Counted from the stretch's first letter, positions 39,023-48,724 are shown. The stretch: DNA of 64,000 nt from Lacipirellula limnantheis (GCF_007746075.1 NZ_CP036339.1:1574856-1638855); one strand, 5' to 3'. The notes: generated from the letters alone by a model not told the origin. Numbers and translations are program-made.

Positions 39023-39865
39023 ATGGCCGAAATTACCGCGGCATTGGTGAAGCAACTGCGTGACGAAACGTCGCTTCCCATGATGGATTGCAAGAAGGCG
39101 CTGACCGAGGCGGGCGGCGACATTGAGGCTGCGAAGCGCAAGCTGCGCGAAGACGGCGTCAAAACGATGGCCGCACGCAGCGACCGCGCCACTGAAGAGG
39201 GCCGCATCGGCGTTTACGCCAGCGTCGACAAGAAGGTGGGCGCGATCGTCGAGTTGCAATGCGAGTCGGCCCCGGTGTCGACCAATGAAGATTTCGTCAA
39301 ACTTGCTAATGACCTAGCGCTGCAGTTGGCGACCGGCCCCGGCGCCAAGACCGCTGACGAGTTGTGGGCTCAACCGTCGCCCAGCCGCAAGGGGATGACC
39401 CTGAAGGACCAGAAGGACGAACTCGAGAACAAGATTCGCGAAGTCTTCCGCCTGGCGCGGCTCCATCGCGTCGACGCTCCAGCCGGCGGCTTCGTCCACA
39501 TGGCGAAGATTGGCGTGCTGGTCGAGGTCGAGGGTGGCAACGACCAGTTGGCGAAGGACGTCGCCCTCCATGTCGCCGCGATGAACCCGAAGGCTGCGAC
39601 GAAGGATTCGCTCGACCCGAAGCTAGTCGCCCAAGAGCAGGAAATCCAAAAGGAGCGCGCTCGTCAGGAAGGGAAGCCGGAAGCGATCATTGAGAAAATG
39701 ATCGAAGGCCGGATGCGAAACTTCTACGCCGAAAACGTCCTGGAGGAGCAGCCCTTTGTCCGCGACGAATCGCAGACAGTGGGCGCCCTAGCCAAGTCGG
39801 GCGGGATGAAGGTGAAGAAGTTCGTCCGCTGGACCCTGGGCGAAAGCGCTGCGACAGCCAGCTAA
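39023..39865 (+). CDS. tsf: Translation elongation factor Ts
   Basis: Exchanges GDP for GTP on EF-Tu. The 280-aa protein starts MAEITAALVKQLRDET and has MDCKKALTEAGGDIEAA, then TNEDFVKLANDLALQLA, the nucleotide-exchange motif region, and the family ending with VGALAKSGG-VKKFVRW. ATG 39023 has AGGAG eight bases upstream. A strong terminator follows at 39891, so pyrH may be transcribed separately. Confidence 0.96.
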   Translation: MAEITAALVKQLRDETSLPMMDCKKALTEAGGDIEAAKRKLREDGVKTMAARSDRATEEGRIGVYASVDKKVGAIVELQCESAPVSTNEDFVKLANDLALQLATGPGAKTADELWAQPSPSRKGMTLKDQKDELENKIREVFRLARLHRVDAPAGGFVHMAKIGVLVEVEGGNDQLAKDVALHVAAMNPKAATKDSLDPKLVAQEQEIQKERARQEGKPEAIIEKMIEGRMRNFYAENVLEEQPFVRDESQTVGALAKSGGMKVKKFVRWTLGESAATAS

Positions 39866-39890
39866 GCGACTTGCAGAGAATTCAAAACCG

Positions 39891-39924
39891 AAAGCCCCGA
39901 CCTCGCCAGGTCGGGGCTTTTTTT
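39891..39924 (+). terminator. Intrinsic terminator after tsf
   Basis: A perfect stem AAAGCCCCGACCT / AGGTCGGGGCTTT with loop CGCC, followed by T residues. Confidence 0.92.
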
Positions 39925-39946
39925 ATGCGCCGGACGGCGACGAAAG

Positions 39947-40114
39947 CTCTCGCAGAGGTGCGGAGACGCAGAGTCGATGCGAAGTTGCGGGGGGCGGGAT
40001 GATTCCTAGCTATCTTCCTGTTAGATTATTGCGGTTGCGGCGAGGTTGGAGCGAGCGGTCGCGGGAATGGACGACTGCTCCTTACTTCTCTGCGCCTTCG
40101 CGCCTCGGCGTGAT
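39947..40114. repeat. Inverted-repeat element, family C, between tsf and pyrH
   Basis: Left arm CTCTCGCAGAGGTGCGGAGA and right arm CTTCTCTGCGCCTTCGCGCC (then TCGGCGTGAT). The spacer of about 110 bp is longer than in the other family C copies. Confidence 0.75.
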
Positions 40115-40146
40115 ATCCCCCCAGCACCGCCCTTGTGGCAAGTCGT

Positions 40147-40914
40147 ATGAAAACCGCCGTCATGTCGCAAGCTGCGCCTGCAAAAACGTCCGGTCCCTAT
40201 AAACGGATCGTCTTAAAGCTCTCAGGCGAGAGCTTTGCCGCTACCGGCGAGCGCGGGATCAGCATGCAGGAGGTGGTCCACATCTCCTCACAGACCTACC
40301 GAGCGAAGCAGCAGGGCGTGGAAATCGCCATCGTGATCGGCGGCGGCAACATCCTACGGGGCGCCCAGTTCATCGCCGGCAATTCAAGCGTCCATGAGGC
40401 GACGGCGCATTACATGGGCATGTTGGCGACGGTGATTAACGGCCTGGCACTGCAGGATGCGTTGGAATCTCTCGGTTGTGAAACGCGACTGATGAGCACG
40501 CTGAAGTGCGATGGCGTCGCCGAGCCGTTCATCCGCCGCCGCGCGAGTCGCCATCTGGAGAAGGGGCGGATTGTGATTCTCGCCGGCGGCACGGGGGCGC
40601 CGTTCGTCACGACCGACACGGCGGCCGCCCAGAAGGCGCTGGAGCTTGAGGCTGACATCTTGATGAAAGCCACGCGCGTCGACGGCGTGTACAGCGACGA
40701 TCCGGAGAAGAATCCGCACGCCGTGTTCTACCGCGATCTCACCTTCGAGCAGGTCCGCAACCAAAATCTGCGGGTGATGGATCCGACGGCGATCGCCCAC
40801 TGCATGGAACACAACCTGCCGATCCTGGTGTTCAACTACCGCACCGACGGCAACATTGAGAAAGCAGTGCGCGGCGAGCCAATCGGCACGCGGGTGACGA
40901 GCGGTAAGAGTTGA
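40147..40914 (+). CDS. pyrH: Uridylate kinase
   Basis: Converts UMP to UDP. A 255-aa amino-acid-kinase-fold protein with [36 protein letters not shown] and [13 protein letters not shown]. Starts at 40147 and 40162 are both plausible; neither has a clear ribosome site. It sits in the usual place between tsf and frr. Confidence 0.95.
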   Translation: MKTAVMSQAAPAKTSGPYKRIVLKLSGESFAATGERGISMQEVVHISSQTYRAKQQGVEIAIVIGGGNILRGAQFIAGNSSVHEATAHYMGMLATVINGLALQDALESLGCETRLMSTLKCDGVAEPFIRRRASRHLEKGRIVILAGGTGAPFVTTDTAAAQKALELEADILMKATRVDGVYSDDPEKNPHAVFYRDLTFEQVRNQNLRVMDPTAIAHCMEHNLPILVFNYRTDGNIEKAVRGEPIGTRVTSGKS

Positions 40915-40947
40915 CATGTACGCACCGGCAATTGCAAGCAGTTGAGT

Positions 40948-41017
40948 TCTTTGCGTTACCTTTGCGCCTTCGCGCCTTTGCGTGGTTGGCTCACGCAAAG
41001 GCGCGAAGTCGCGAAGA
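40948..41017. repeat. Inverted-repeat element, family C, between pyrH and frr
   Basis: The left arm includes CTTTGCGCCTTCGCGCCTTT (then GCGTG) and the right arm TCACGCAAAGGCGCGAAGTC, only about 6 bp apart, so a strong hairpin in RNA. It ends 30 bp upstream of frr. Confidence 0.85.
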
Positions 41018-41046
41018 AAGTGCCAAGCATATGAGGGAGAGAGAAA

Positions 41047-41607
41047 ATGAGTTCGGATGAGATCTTGATGGACGCCGAAGAGCGGATGGAGAAGGCGGTC
41101 AGCAAGTTGAAGAGCGACTTGACCGGCATTCGCACCGGCCGCGCGAATCCAGGGCTCGTCGATTCGCTGCGCGTCGAGGTTTACGGCTCGCAGTCGCCGA
41201 TCAAGCAAATCGCCTCGGTCAGCGCCCCCGAGCCGCAACAATTGGTCATTCGCCCGTTCGATCCGTCGACCATCAAGGATATTGAGCGGGCCATCATTAA
41301 TAGTGATCTCGGCCTCGCCCCCAACAGCGACGGCAAGGTGATCCGCCTGAACATCCCGCCGCTGTCGGGCGACGTGCGGAAGAAGATGATCGCCCGCACG
41401 AAGGATCTCTCCGAGGAGGCGAAGATCGCGATCCGCAACGTCCGTCGCGACGGCAACAAGCACGCTGATACTGCCGAAAAGGATGGCGAACTGTCGGAAG
41501 ACGATTGCAAGGCGCTGAAAGACGAGATTCAGGAACTAACCAAGAAGTACGAGAACTCCGCCAACGACTTGGCGAAGACGAAAGAAACTGAAGTGAGCGG
41601 GAGTTAG
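41047..41607 (+). CDS. frr: Ribosome recycling factor
   Basis: Splits post-termination ribosomes with EF-G. The 186-aa protein has RMEKAVSKLKSDLTGIRTGRANPGLVD, YGSQSPIKQIASVSAPEPQQLVI and RRDGNKHADTAEKDG, with the long three-helix bundle composition. GGGAGAGAG lies upstream of the ATG. Confidence 0.96.
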   Translation: MSSDEILMDAEERMEKAVSKLKSDLTGIRTGRANPGLVDSLRVEVYGSQSPIKQIASVSAPEPQQLVIRPFDPSTIKDIERAIINSDLGLAPNSDGKVIRLNIPPLSGDVRKKMIARTKDLSEEAKIAIRNVRRDGNKHADTAEKDGELSEDDCKALKDEIQELTKKYENSANDLAKTKETEVSGS

Positions 41608-41764
41608 CCCTTCGCTCTATTTTTTTAGACCAATTCTAAGCCGTTGACGCTCTGTGTTTTGAGGTAAACGCAAAAAAATGTTGGGAAACGGAGTCAGATA
41701 GCGTAAAAAGAGTCGACCGCTCTGAGTGGCTTATCGATTGTGGCCAACCGGCAGGAGGTTTCTT

Positions 41765-42718
41765 GTGTCGACTTGCTTTCGAATGGTCGCTTTTGGCGTC
41801 ACAGGCCGACTTGTCGCCCTGGCGGCCGTCGCAATGGCATCGTGCTGGCTGTTAGCGTCGAGCGGAAATCGATTGTTCGCTCAAACGCCATCCGAGCCTC
41901 CTGAGCGGCCTCGCGTTATACACGTCATTAACGTCGACGGCACGGGATTGCACCCACTACCAAGTGAGCCAGGGAAAACATACGGCTCGCCTGATTGGTC
42001 GCCGGACGGCGAGTGGCTCGCGTACGACGTCAGCTTGATCAATCACGATCTCAATAGCACTCGCATTGAAGTGATCCGCGCCAATGGCGAGGACCGCCGA
42101 GAGATCGGACCCGGGGCGATGCCGAGTTGGTCTCCAGACGGGAAACAGATTGTCGCTCACACTTACTCGCCGTCTGGCATCGTCGTGATGGACGTTGAGG
42201 GGGGCGGGCGTGAGACGATCATGGAACATTGGGGAAGCCCCCGTTGGTCGCCAGTTGGCAACCGAATCGTCACCGCCAATTCAGGCGGAGGCCTTTCGGT
42301 CTTCAATCTAGCGGCGGGGACGGAATTCGTCGTCCTCCGCAACGTTTACGTTTATCAGGGACTGAGCATCGCACCCGACGCATTGCAGGTCTGCTTCGCC
42401 GATCCGAATGGAGCCCTCATGCTGGCGACGCTCGACGCCGAAGCGAAGCGGGCGACTGCCAAAACGCTGGTGGACGGCGGGTACTTCTCGCACTCAAGCT
42501 GGTCCCCCGACGGTAAACAGATCATTTTTACTTGGAAGCCCGACGCCTCGAAGGACGATCCTGAGCAGCTCTACTTGCTCGACGTTGATGATCCGGCGAA
42601 ACCGCCCCAAAAAATGAAGGGACTCGACTCCGCGGATGACAATGCTGATCCCGATTGGTCTCCCGACGGCAAGCAAATCGCCTTTTCTCTGAAGAAGGGC
42701 CGGTCAACGGCGGAGTAG
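41765..42718 (+). CDS. TolB-like beta-propeller (PD40) protein, exported
   Basis: A 317-aa protein with an N-terminal hydrophobic signal or anchor (LVALAAVAMASCWLLAS). Five visible propeller blades are marked by WSPDG-type motifs (PDWSPDGEW, PSWSPDGKQ, PRWSPVGNR, SSWSPDGKQ, PDWSPDGKQ). GTG at 41765 is preferred to GTG at 41726 because AGGAGG lies six bases upstream. Periplasmic propellers of this class often bind proteins or peptidoglycan-associated partners. No TolA, Pal or similar gene is nearby, so the role is unknown. Confidence 0.85.
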   Translation: MSTCFRMVAFGVTGRLVALAAVAMASCWLLASSGNRLFAQTPSEPPERPRVIHVINVDGTGLHPLPSEPGKTYGSPDWSPDGEWLAYDVSLINHDLNSTRIEVIRANGEDRREIGPGAMPSWSPDGKQIVAHTYSPSGIVVMDVEGGGRETIMEHWGSPRWSPVGNRIVTANSGGGLSVFNLAAGTEFVVLRNVYVYQGLSIAPDALQVCFADPNGALMLATLDAEAKRATAKTLVDGGYFSHSSWSPDGKQIIFTWKPDASKDDPEQLYLLDVDDPAKPPQKMKGLDSADDNADPDWSPDGKQIAFSLKKGRSTAE

Positions 42719-42777
42719 TGGAACTCCGATCTCGCGGGAGCCGCGCCACGCCGTTCACCGCAAAGCGAAGGTTGAGC

Positions 42778-43455
42778 ATGGCTACGCTACGTCCGATCCT
42801 TGCTTCAACGCTGCGGCTACTTCTACGGCCGTTACGGTTCAGCATTCGTTCATTTCTGGTCTTCACGGCGCTCTGCTGTCTAGCGCTCGGGGCCTGGTCG
42901 CTGTACGTGCAGCCCTATCGAGATCAAGCCGCCTCGTTGTCGCGACTCGCCGACTTAGGGGGCACGACGACCAGCGTCGGCGCCGCGGGGCCCGCTTGGC
43001 AGCGACGGCTCGTCGAGGCGTTCGTGGGACCGCAATCGTTCGTCGAAGTTCGTACGGCCGATTTCCGCGGTCGCAAGATTACCGCTGAGGACATCCGATC
43101 CTTATCGGGGCTAATCTACTTGCAGGCGTTGCGAATCGATCGGGCCGAGTTAAATGATGAGAACATTGCGGCGATTGCGCAGATGTCCAATTTGAAGGAA
43201 CTCTCGATGACTTACACCAAGATCGGCGACGACGGCCTCCGTGAAGTGACTCGACTGCCTAAACTTGAGAAACTCCGTCTCACCGGGGTTCCGGTGACGG
43301 ACGATGGAGTCACCCTGTTGGCGTCGATGCCTTCGGTCAACGAGCTATTCATTCGCTGGACCAAGATTACGGACGAGGGCGCAGAGCGACTCCGCACCTC
43401 GCTGCCGAACTGCAAGGTTCACCATCACGAAGCGCTGCCAGTTTCGACTGAATAG
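42778..43455 (+). CDS. Membrane-anchored leucine-rich-repeat protein
   Basis: A 225-aa protein with one membrane helix at about residues 25-45 (FLVFTALCCLALGAWSLYV). An LRR domain follows with about four repeats (LIYLQALRIDRAELND, MSNLKELSMTYTKIGDDGL, LPKLEKLRLTGVPVTDDGV, MPSVNELFIRWTKITDEGA) of the planctomycete ribonuclease-inhibitor-like style. ATG 42778 lies in frame within a longer ORF that overlaps the previous gene. Function unknown. It follows the TolB-like gene by 60 bp. Confidence 0.85.
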   Translation: MATLRPILASTLRLLLRPLRFSIRSFLVFTALCCLALGAWSLYVQPYRDQAASLSRLADLGGTTTSVGAAGPAWQRRLVEAFVGPQSFVEVRTADFRGRKITAEDIRSLSGLIYLQALRIDRAELNDENIAAIAQMSNLKELSMTYTKIGDDGLREVTRLPKLEKLRLTGVPVTDDGVTLLASMPSVNELFIRWTKITDEGAERLRTSLPNCKVHHHEALPVSTE

Positions 43456-43653
43456 CGAAGGCTAATGGTTTCTCCACGCTTGCGTGCTAGCATGAGTCGC
43501 AACTTCTATTGGTGATTCTCGACGCGTCGGCCTATACTCCCGCCGGAACCACCCGACGTTCTTGCCGTGCTGGTCAACGATTGACGGCGCGGCGACCCAG
43601 TTTTATCGCGTGATTCGCACCCCCGCGCGGATCGAGCGACGACGAGCACCGTT

Positions 43654-43706
43654 CTAGCCGGAGGCCCACGGCCTCCGGGAACCCGGCCCGCGTGGCGGGC
43701 TGGCTA
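43654..43706. repeat. Double-hairpin element, family E (TAGCCGGAGGCC)
   Basis: CTAGCCGGAGGCCCACGGCC then TCCGGGAACCCGGCCCGCGT and GGCGGGCTGGCTAG: two adjacent hairpins bounded by inverted CTAGCC. A related pair lies at 49688-49806. No gene is seen in the rest of 43456-43772. Confidence 0.7.
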
Positions 43707-43772
43707 GCGGCAGCCAGTCGTTGCTCTAGATTCTGAGCGAGCGCATCGCGCCCGGTTTATGGAGAAACCGTT

Positions 43773-45677
43773 ATGTCTTGCACGGAGGCTGAAGCTGCCA
43801 TGCGCGCGGCTGAGTGGAAACATCGCTTCGTTTGGTTTGGCATTGCGACGACGGTTTTGGCCGTGGCGATGCTGATTCGCTGGACTCAGGGCGACGTCCC
43901 CGTCGCGGCGGCCGCTCCCGCGACGGCGACCGCCGCCGTCGACGACAGCCAGCCGCTGCCCCGCCCAGGGCGTCCCACGCATGACGTCATGGCTCTGGTG
44001 AATGGCAAGGACATCAGCCGCCAGGCGCTGACCGAGGCGTGCGTCCAGCGGTTCGGCGAGGATGTGCTTGAAAGCCTGGTCAACAAGCGGCTGATTACCA
44101 ATCACTGTACCAATCACAACATCACGGTCACGCAAGCGGAGATCGACGCGGAAATCGACCGGATGGCGAAGCGGTTCCAACTCGGCCGCGAACAATGGCT
44201 CGAGATGCTGCAGAAGGAGCGGGGCGTCACGGCTCAGGAGTATGCCCGCGACATTGTGTGGCCGACGCTGGCTCTGCGGAAACTAGCGGACAAGGAACTG
44301 CAAGTTTCGCCGGAGGAAATCCAGAAGGCGTACGAGCAAGAGTTTGGCCCCATGGTTCGCGCGCGGCTTATCGCCGTGAGTGACGGCGCCAAGGCTCGGC
44401 AGCTGCATGCGCAACTTGTGGCGAATCCTGAAGGCTTCGCCAAAGCGGCCATTGAGCATTCGGAAGACGTGAACAGCGCCAGCATCGGCGGCATGATCCA
44501 GCCGATTCGCCGGCATGTTGGCGACCCGGCGATCGAGGCCGAGGCGTTCCGCCTGCAGCCAGGGCAGATCTCCTCGATCATCCAGGTGGCGCAGCAGTTC
44601 ATCATTTTGAAGTGCGACGAGCAACTGCAGGCCCAGCCGATGCCGCTGGCGCAGGTGCAGGAACGGCTCGTGGAGCGGATCAAAGAGGAGAAGCTTCGCG
44701 ACGCGGCCACCGGCATTTTCGAACGCGTGCAACGGACAGCAGTCGTGAAGAACGTTTACAACGATCCTGAGTTGAGCAAAACCATGCCGGGCGTCGTGGC
44801 GACGGTGAACGGCGAGCGGATCACGATGCAGGAATTGGGGAACGAGTGCCTGCTCCGTCACGGCGAGGAAGTGCTTGAGGGCGAGATCTCGCGAACGCTC
44901 CTGGAGCAAGAACTCCAAGCGACGGGCGTCAAGGTGACTCAGGAAGACCTCGACGCTGAGATGCGGCACGCGGCTGAGCTCGCCGGCGTCCTCGACGCCA
45001 AGGGCGACGCCGATTTGCCCAAGTGGATTGAAACGGTCACTGCCGAACAAGGGGTGACGAAAGAACGCTACCTCCGCGACTCGGTCTGGCCATCGGCCGC
45101 GCTAAAGAAGCTCTCGGCTCAGGACGTCAAAGTGACGGAAGAGGACATCGCCAAGGGTTTCGACGCCAATTACGGCGAGCGGGTCCGCTGCCGGGCGATT
45201 GTGCTGGGCAATCTGCGCCGCGCTCAGGAGGTTTGGAATAAGGCCCGTCAGAATCCTTCGCCCGAATACTTTGGCGATCTTGCCGCGGAGTACTCGGAAG
45301 AGCCGACGAGCAAGGCGTTGCGCGGCGAGGTGCCTCCCCTGGGACGATACGGCGGTCAGGAGACTTTGGAGAAAGAAGCCTTTACTCTGCAGGCTGGCGA
45401 CCTCTCGAAGATTGTGCAGATGGGCGACAAATTCATCATTCTTCGTTGCGAAGGACGGACGGAGCGGATGAACATCGACCTCAAGGATGTCCGAAGCATT
45501 CTCCAGCGCGATATCTTCGAGAAGAAACTGCGGATGACAATGGGCGAGAAATTTGAAGAAATCAATTCGCGCGCGCGGGTCGACAACTACCTGGCCGGCT
45601 CGACCCACTCGCCGGACGCGACCAAGGCGGGTGCGGTGCGGGAAGATACCGCGGTGCGGCCGACCGTGGCCCGTTAG
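43773..45677 (+). CDS. Duplicated SurA/parvulin-type peptidyl-prolyl isomerase, membrane anchored
   Basis: A 634-aa protein with one N-terminal membrane helix at about residues 20-37, so the bulk should face the periplasm. Two full SurA-like units follow in tandem, each a SurA-N-type helical chaperone part plus a rotamase-like part. Unit 1 contains VNGKDISRQALTEACVQRFGE and later HSEDVNSASIGGMIQPI...IIQVAQQFIILKCDE. Unit 2 contains VNGERITMQELGNECLLRHGE and YSEEPTSKALRGEVPPLGRYGG...IVQMGDKFIILRCEG. It likely assists folding of exported proteins. The duplication is internal, not a frameshift artefact. Confidence 0.88.
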   Translation: MSCTEAEAAMRAAEWKHRFVWFGIATTVLAVAMLIRWTQGDVPVAAAAPATATAAVDDSQPLPRPGRPTHDVMALVNGKDISRQALTEACVQRFGEDVLESLVNKRLITNHCTNHNITVTQAEIDAEIDRMAKRFQLGREQWLEMLQKERGVTAQEYARDIVWPTLALRKLADKELQVSPEEIQKAYEQEFGPMVRARLIAVSDGAKARQLHAQLVANPEGFAKAAIEHSEDVNSASIGGMIQPIRRHVGDPAIEAEAFRLQPGQISSIIQVAQQFIILKCDEQLQAQPMPLAQVQERLVERIKEEKLRDAATGIFERVQRTAVVKNVYNDPELSKTMPGVVATVNGERITMQELGNECLLRHGEEVLEGEISRTLLEQELQATGVKVTQEDLDAEMRHAAELAGVLDAKGDADLPKWIETVTAEQGVTKERYLRDSVWPSAALKKLSAQDVKVTEEDIAKGFDANYGERVRCRAIVLGNLRRAQEVWNKARQNPSPEYFGDLAAEYSEEPTSKALRGEVPPLGRYGGQETLEKEAFTLQAGDLSKIVQMGDKFIILRCEGRTERMNIDLKDVRSILQRDIFEKKLRMTMGEKFEEINSRARVDNYLAGSTHSPDATKAGAVREDTAVRPTVAR

Positions 45678-45710
45678 CGGTTTCTTTCGGTATTTGATTC
45701 GACTTTGAAG

Positions 45711-45744
45711 AAGCGAGCCGTCTGCTCGACGGCTCGCTTTCTTT
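45711..45744 (+). terminator. Intrinsic terminator after the isomerase gene
   Basis: AAGCGAGCCGTC pairs with GACGGCTCGCTT around TGCTC, followed by a T-rich tract. Confidence 0.85.
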
Positions 45745-45870
45745 CTGCGCGGCGTCGAGTTGCGATCTTGCCGCGGCGCACTGGCCGAGGCTTCGCGTAG
45801 GCTAGCGAACCTGGCGCGGGTATACTTGGTCTAGTTGCGCCAGGCGATCTTTCGTCGATGCCTGAAGCGA

Positions 45871-45898
45871 CGCTCCGGCGGGTCGTTGACTCGCAGCC
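45871..45898. repeat. Single arm of repeat family D, upstream of the aminotransferase
   Basis: CGCTCCGGCGGGTCGTTGAC then TCGCAGCC. It matches the arms at 27294-27396 and 51810. It creates a spurious in-frame extension of the next gene. Confidence 0.65.
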
Positions 45899-45929
45899 AC
45901 CTCTCGAACCGTTTTCTGCTTCTCGTTCC

Positions 45930-47195
45930 ATGTCGAATTCTCCTGACGACGCCTATCCGCCGTTCAAGGTTCAGATCGCTGAGCGGGTGACCCGGCTGCC
46001 GCCGTACCTGTTTGGACGCATCAATGGGATGCTCCACAACAAGCGGCGTGCCGGCGACGACGTCATCGACCTAGGAATGGGCAATCCCAGCGATCCGCCG
46101 CACCAGTCGGTGATCGACAAGCTCGCCGAGGCGGCCCAGGACGAAGGGAACCACGGCTATTCGAAGAACATTGGCATCGTCAATCTCCGTCGCGAGGTGG
46201 CTAGCAAATACTTTCGGAAGTATGGGGCCCGGCTCGATCCCGAGAGCGAGGTGATCGTCTGCCTCGGCTCGAAAGAAGGCTTTAGCCACATGTGCCTGGC
46301 GCTCATGGGGCCGGGCGATACGGCAATCGTGCCGGCGCCGTACTTTCCGATTCACGTTTACTCGGTGGCGCTGGCGTCGGCGAACGTCATTTCGCTGGAA
46401 GTCGCCAACAGCGAGAAGTTCCTTGCCAACATCGCCTACACCTGCGAGCACCTCTATCCAAAGCCGAAGCTGCTCGTGCTCAACTACCCCCACAACCCTT
46501 CGAGCGTGGTGGTGGAGCAGTGGTTTTTCGACGAAGTGGTGAAGCTCGCCCGCAAGTACGGGTTCATGGTGCTGAGCGACTTCGCCTACGCCGATGTGGC
46601 TTACGACGGGTACCAGCCGCCGAGTTTCTTGGCGTCGAAGGGCGCCATCGACGTCGGCGTCGAGTTCACGACGATGAGCAAAGGCTACAACATGGCCGGC
46701 TGGCGCGTTGGCTACTGCTGCGGCAACGCCGAGATGATTCGCGCACTGGGGACGATCAAAGGCTACTACGATTACGGCATGTTCCAGGCGATCCAGATCG
46801 CCGCGATCGTCGCGCTGCGGAACACCGACACCGCGGTCGAGGAGCAGTCGAAGATCTATCAAGGCCGCCGCAACGCATTGTGCGAAGGGTTGTCGCGCCT
46901 CGGCTGGAACATCACGCCGCCGAAGGCGGGGATGTTCGTCTGGGCGCCGATTCCCGATCTTTGGCGGCAGCGGATGAGCACGATGGATTTCGGCATGATG
47001 CTGCTGGAAAAGGGGAACGTCGCCGTGAGCCCCGGCAGCGGCTTTGGGCCGGCGGGCGAGGGGTATCTGCGGATGTCGCTTGTCGAGAACGAAGAGCGGC
47101 TGAAGCAGGCAGTGCGGCAGATAAAGAACTGTCTGCGGGACGCTGAGGCGAATTACTCGACAAAGCCGGCGGCGGTTCAGCCGGCGGCGACGTAG
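45930..47195 (+). CDS. Class I/II (AlaC-like) pyridoxal-phosphate aminotransferase
   Basis: A 421-aa fold-type I aminotransferase. Motifs are [19 protein letters not shown] (PLP-binding Asn), [13 protein letters not shown] and the PLP-lysine segment [16 protein letters not shown] near residue 250. Overall it resembles AlaC-type glutamate-pyruvate transaminases and the related LL-diaminopimelate aminotransferases. Substrate is unproven. ATG at 45930 is chosen because the upstream frame overlaps a repeat arm and has no homology. Confidence 0.9.
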   Translation: MSNSPDDAYPPFKVQIAERVTRLPPYLFGRINGMLHNKRRAGDDVIDLGMGNPSDPPHQSVIDKLAEAAQDEGNHGYSKNIGIVNLRREVASKYFRKYGARLDPESEVIVCLGSKEGFSHMCLALMGPGDTAIVPAPYFPIHVYSVALASANVISLEVANSEKFLANIAYTCEHLYPKPKLLVLNYPHNPSSVVVEQWFFDEVVKLARKYGFMVLSDFAYADVAYDGYQPPSFLASKGAIDVGVEFTTMSKGYNMAGWRVGYCCGNAEMIRALGTIKGYYDYGMFQAIQIAAIVALRNTDTAVEEQSKIYQGRRNALCEGLSRLGWNITPPKAGMFVWAPIPDLWRQRMSTMDFGMMLLEKGNVAVSPGSGFGPAGEGYLRMSLVENEERLKQAVRQIKNCLRDAEANYSTKPAAVQPAAT

Positions 47196-47225
47196 AGCGT
47201 GGCGAGACTTTTTGCGGAGTGATTG

Positions 47226-48053
47226 ATGTCGGGCATCTTCACCGCCGAACAACTCGACGACTACCAGCGCGACGGCTATCTGATTGCTTCGGCGCTCTTT
47301 GATGCCGAAGAGATTGACCTGCTGCAACGCGCCGCCAAGGAAGACAAGGCCCTCGACGACAGCGCCTTTGGCCGCGCCGACGGCGCTGGCGGGAGTGTGC
47401 GGCTCTCGCTCTGGAACCATCCGGGCGACGACGTCTACGGGATGTTCGCCCGCAGCCGGCGGGTGGTCGAATCGGTAGGCCAACTGCTCGAAGACGAGCC
47501 GTATCACTATCACTCGAAGATGATCATGAAGCAGGCCGTCACCGGCGGGGCCTGGGAGTGGCATCAAGATTACGGCTACTGGTACGAGAACGGCGTGCTG
47601 ACGCCGAACTTGTGCAGCGTCTTCATCGCCGTCGACCCGGCGACGCGGGCCAACGGCTGTATGCAGGTGCTCAAGGGCTCGCACCATATGGGCCGGCTGA
47701 CGCATCTGAAGATAGGCGATCAAACTGGCGCCGATCCGGAGCGAGTCGCCGCGGCCTGCGAGCGTATGGAGCTCGTTTACGTCGAGATGTCGCCCGGCGA
47801 CGCGCTCTTCTTTCACCCGAACACGCTCCACCGCAGCGATCAGAACCGATCGCCGAATGATCGCTGGGCCCTCATCTGCTGCTACAACGCGCGTAGCAAC
47901 TCGCCCTACAAGGAAGGCCGGCATCCGAGCTACACGACGATTAGCGTCGTGGAAGATGACGCGATCAAGCGGGCCGGTCTGAAGCGATTCGCCGACGGCA
48001 CGGGCTTCATGGCGGCGACGCATCGGGCGACGAGCGATGCGCTGAGCGGTTGA
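47226..48053 (+). CDS. Phytanoyl-CoA dioxygenase (PhyH) family protein
   Basis: A 275-aa Fe(II)/2-oxoglutarate oxygenase. The facial triad is WHQDYGYWYENG (His-x-Asp) near residue 115 and FHPNTLHRSDQN (distal His) near residue 200, followed by NDRWALICCYNARSN with the oxoglutarate-binding Arg. The substrate is unknown; the family includes hydroxylases of small molecules such as ectoine. ATG 47226 begins MSGIFTAEQLDDYQRDGYL. It starts 30 bp after the aminotransferase stop, so the two may be cotranscribed. Confidence 0.9.
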   Translation: MSGIFTAEQLDDYQRDGYLIASALFDAEEIDLLQRAAKEDKALDDSAFGRADGAGGSVRLSLWNHPGDDVYGMFARSRRVVESVGQLLEDEPYHYHSKMIMKQAVTGGAWEWHQDYGYWYENGVLTPNLCSVFIAVDPATRANGCMQVLKGSHHMGRLTHLKIGDQTGADPERVAAACERMELVYVEMSPGDALFFHPNTLHRSDQNRSPNDRWALICCYNARSNSPYKEGRHPSYTTISVVEDDAIKRAGLKRFADGTGFMAATHRATSDALSG

Positions 48054-48222
48054 TTGTGGCGTCGCTTCACGGCGCGACGAACGGCATGCGGATGATCGCG
48101 GATTGAACGGATTTCCGCGGACCTAAAATGCCGCCGTGTTTCTCCCGCTCCCTTCTATGTTCCGCGCGCATTCGCCAAATGCGCGAAGATCAGCGTCCCA
48201 TTCGTTCTTGGCTTAAAAATGC

Positions 48223-48266
48223 TTGACCTACTAAAAGAATGGTGTTATACAACTGTAATCACTGCT
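48223..48266 (+). promoter_or_regulatory. Promoter and possible GntR operator
   Basis: TTGACC at 48223-48228, 17 bases, TATACA at 48246-48251. Overlapping and following the -10 box is an imperfect dyad GTTATACAACTGTAATCAC (GTxAT...ATxAC ends), the style of operator used by YtrA-type GntR repressors, so the cassette may be autoregulated. Confidence 0.6.
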
Positions 48267-48310
48267 GCTTTTCTTGCAGTTAGGCACGTTTTTCGGCGAG
48301 CGGTTCGGCC

Positions 48311-48724
48311 ATGTTCCTCCGCATCGAAAAAGGCTCCGCGGCCCCGATCTCGCGGCAGATCGCCCATCAGATCGCGTCGCTCTGCGCCGCCGGCAAGTTG
48401 AAGCCGGGAGAGCGGCTCCCCTCGGTGCGGGAGCTGGCCCGCGATTTGGGCGTTAATCAGAACACGATCCTTCGCGTCTACGAACGCCTCAGCGGCGACG
48501 GATTGCTTGAGATGCGGCAAGGGCAGGGGACCTTCGTCGCCGACGGCGCGCGGGCAAACGCTTCGCCCGGGCAGCGGACGCGGCTGCTCGACGAACTGCG
48601 GCAGATCGCGCGGCAGGCGCAGTCGCTGGGACTCAGCAGCGAACAGATTCATGAGTTGTTGTCGGTCGCGCTGGGCGAACTCGACGAACAGGCGGCCCAC
48701 GATCTTGCGGGGAACTTGTCATGA
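48311..48724 (+). CDS. GntR-family regulator, YtrA subfamily
   Basis: A 137-aa regulator. The N-terminal winged helix has SRQIAHQIASLCAAGKLKPGERLPSVRELARDLGVNQNTILRVYERL, followed by GQGTF. The short C-terminal two-helix dimerisation segment is characteristic of YtrA members, which typically control an adjacent ABC exporter. Its stop overlaps the next start (ATGA). Confidence 0.92.
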   Translation: MFLRIEKGSAAPISRQIAHQIASLCAAGKLKPGERLPSVRELARDLGVNQNTILRVYERLSGDGLLEMRQGQGTFVADGARANASPGQRTRLLDELRQIARQAQSLGLSSEQIHELLSVALGELDEQAAHDLAGNLS

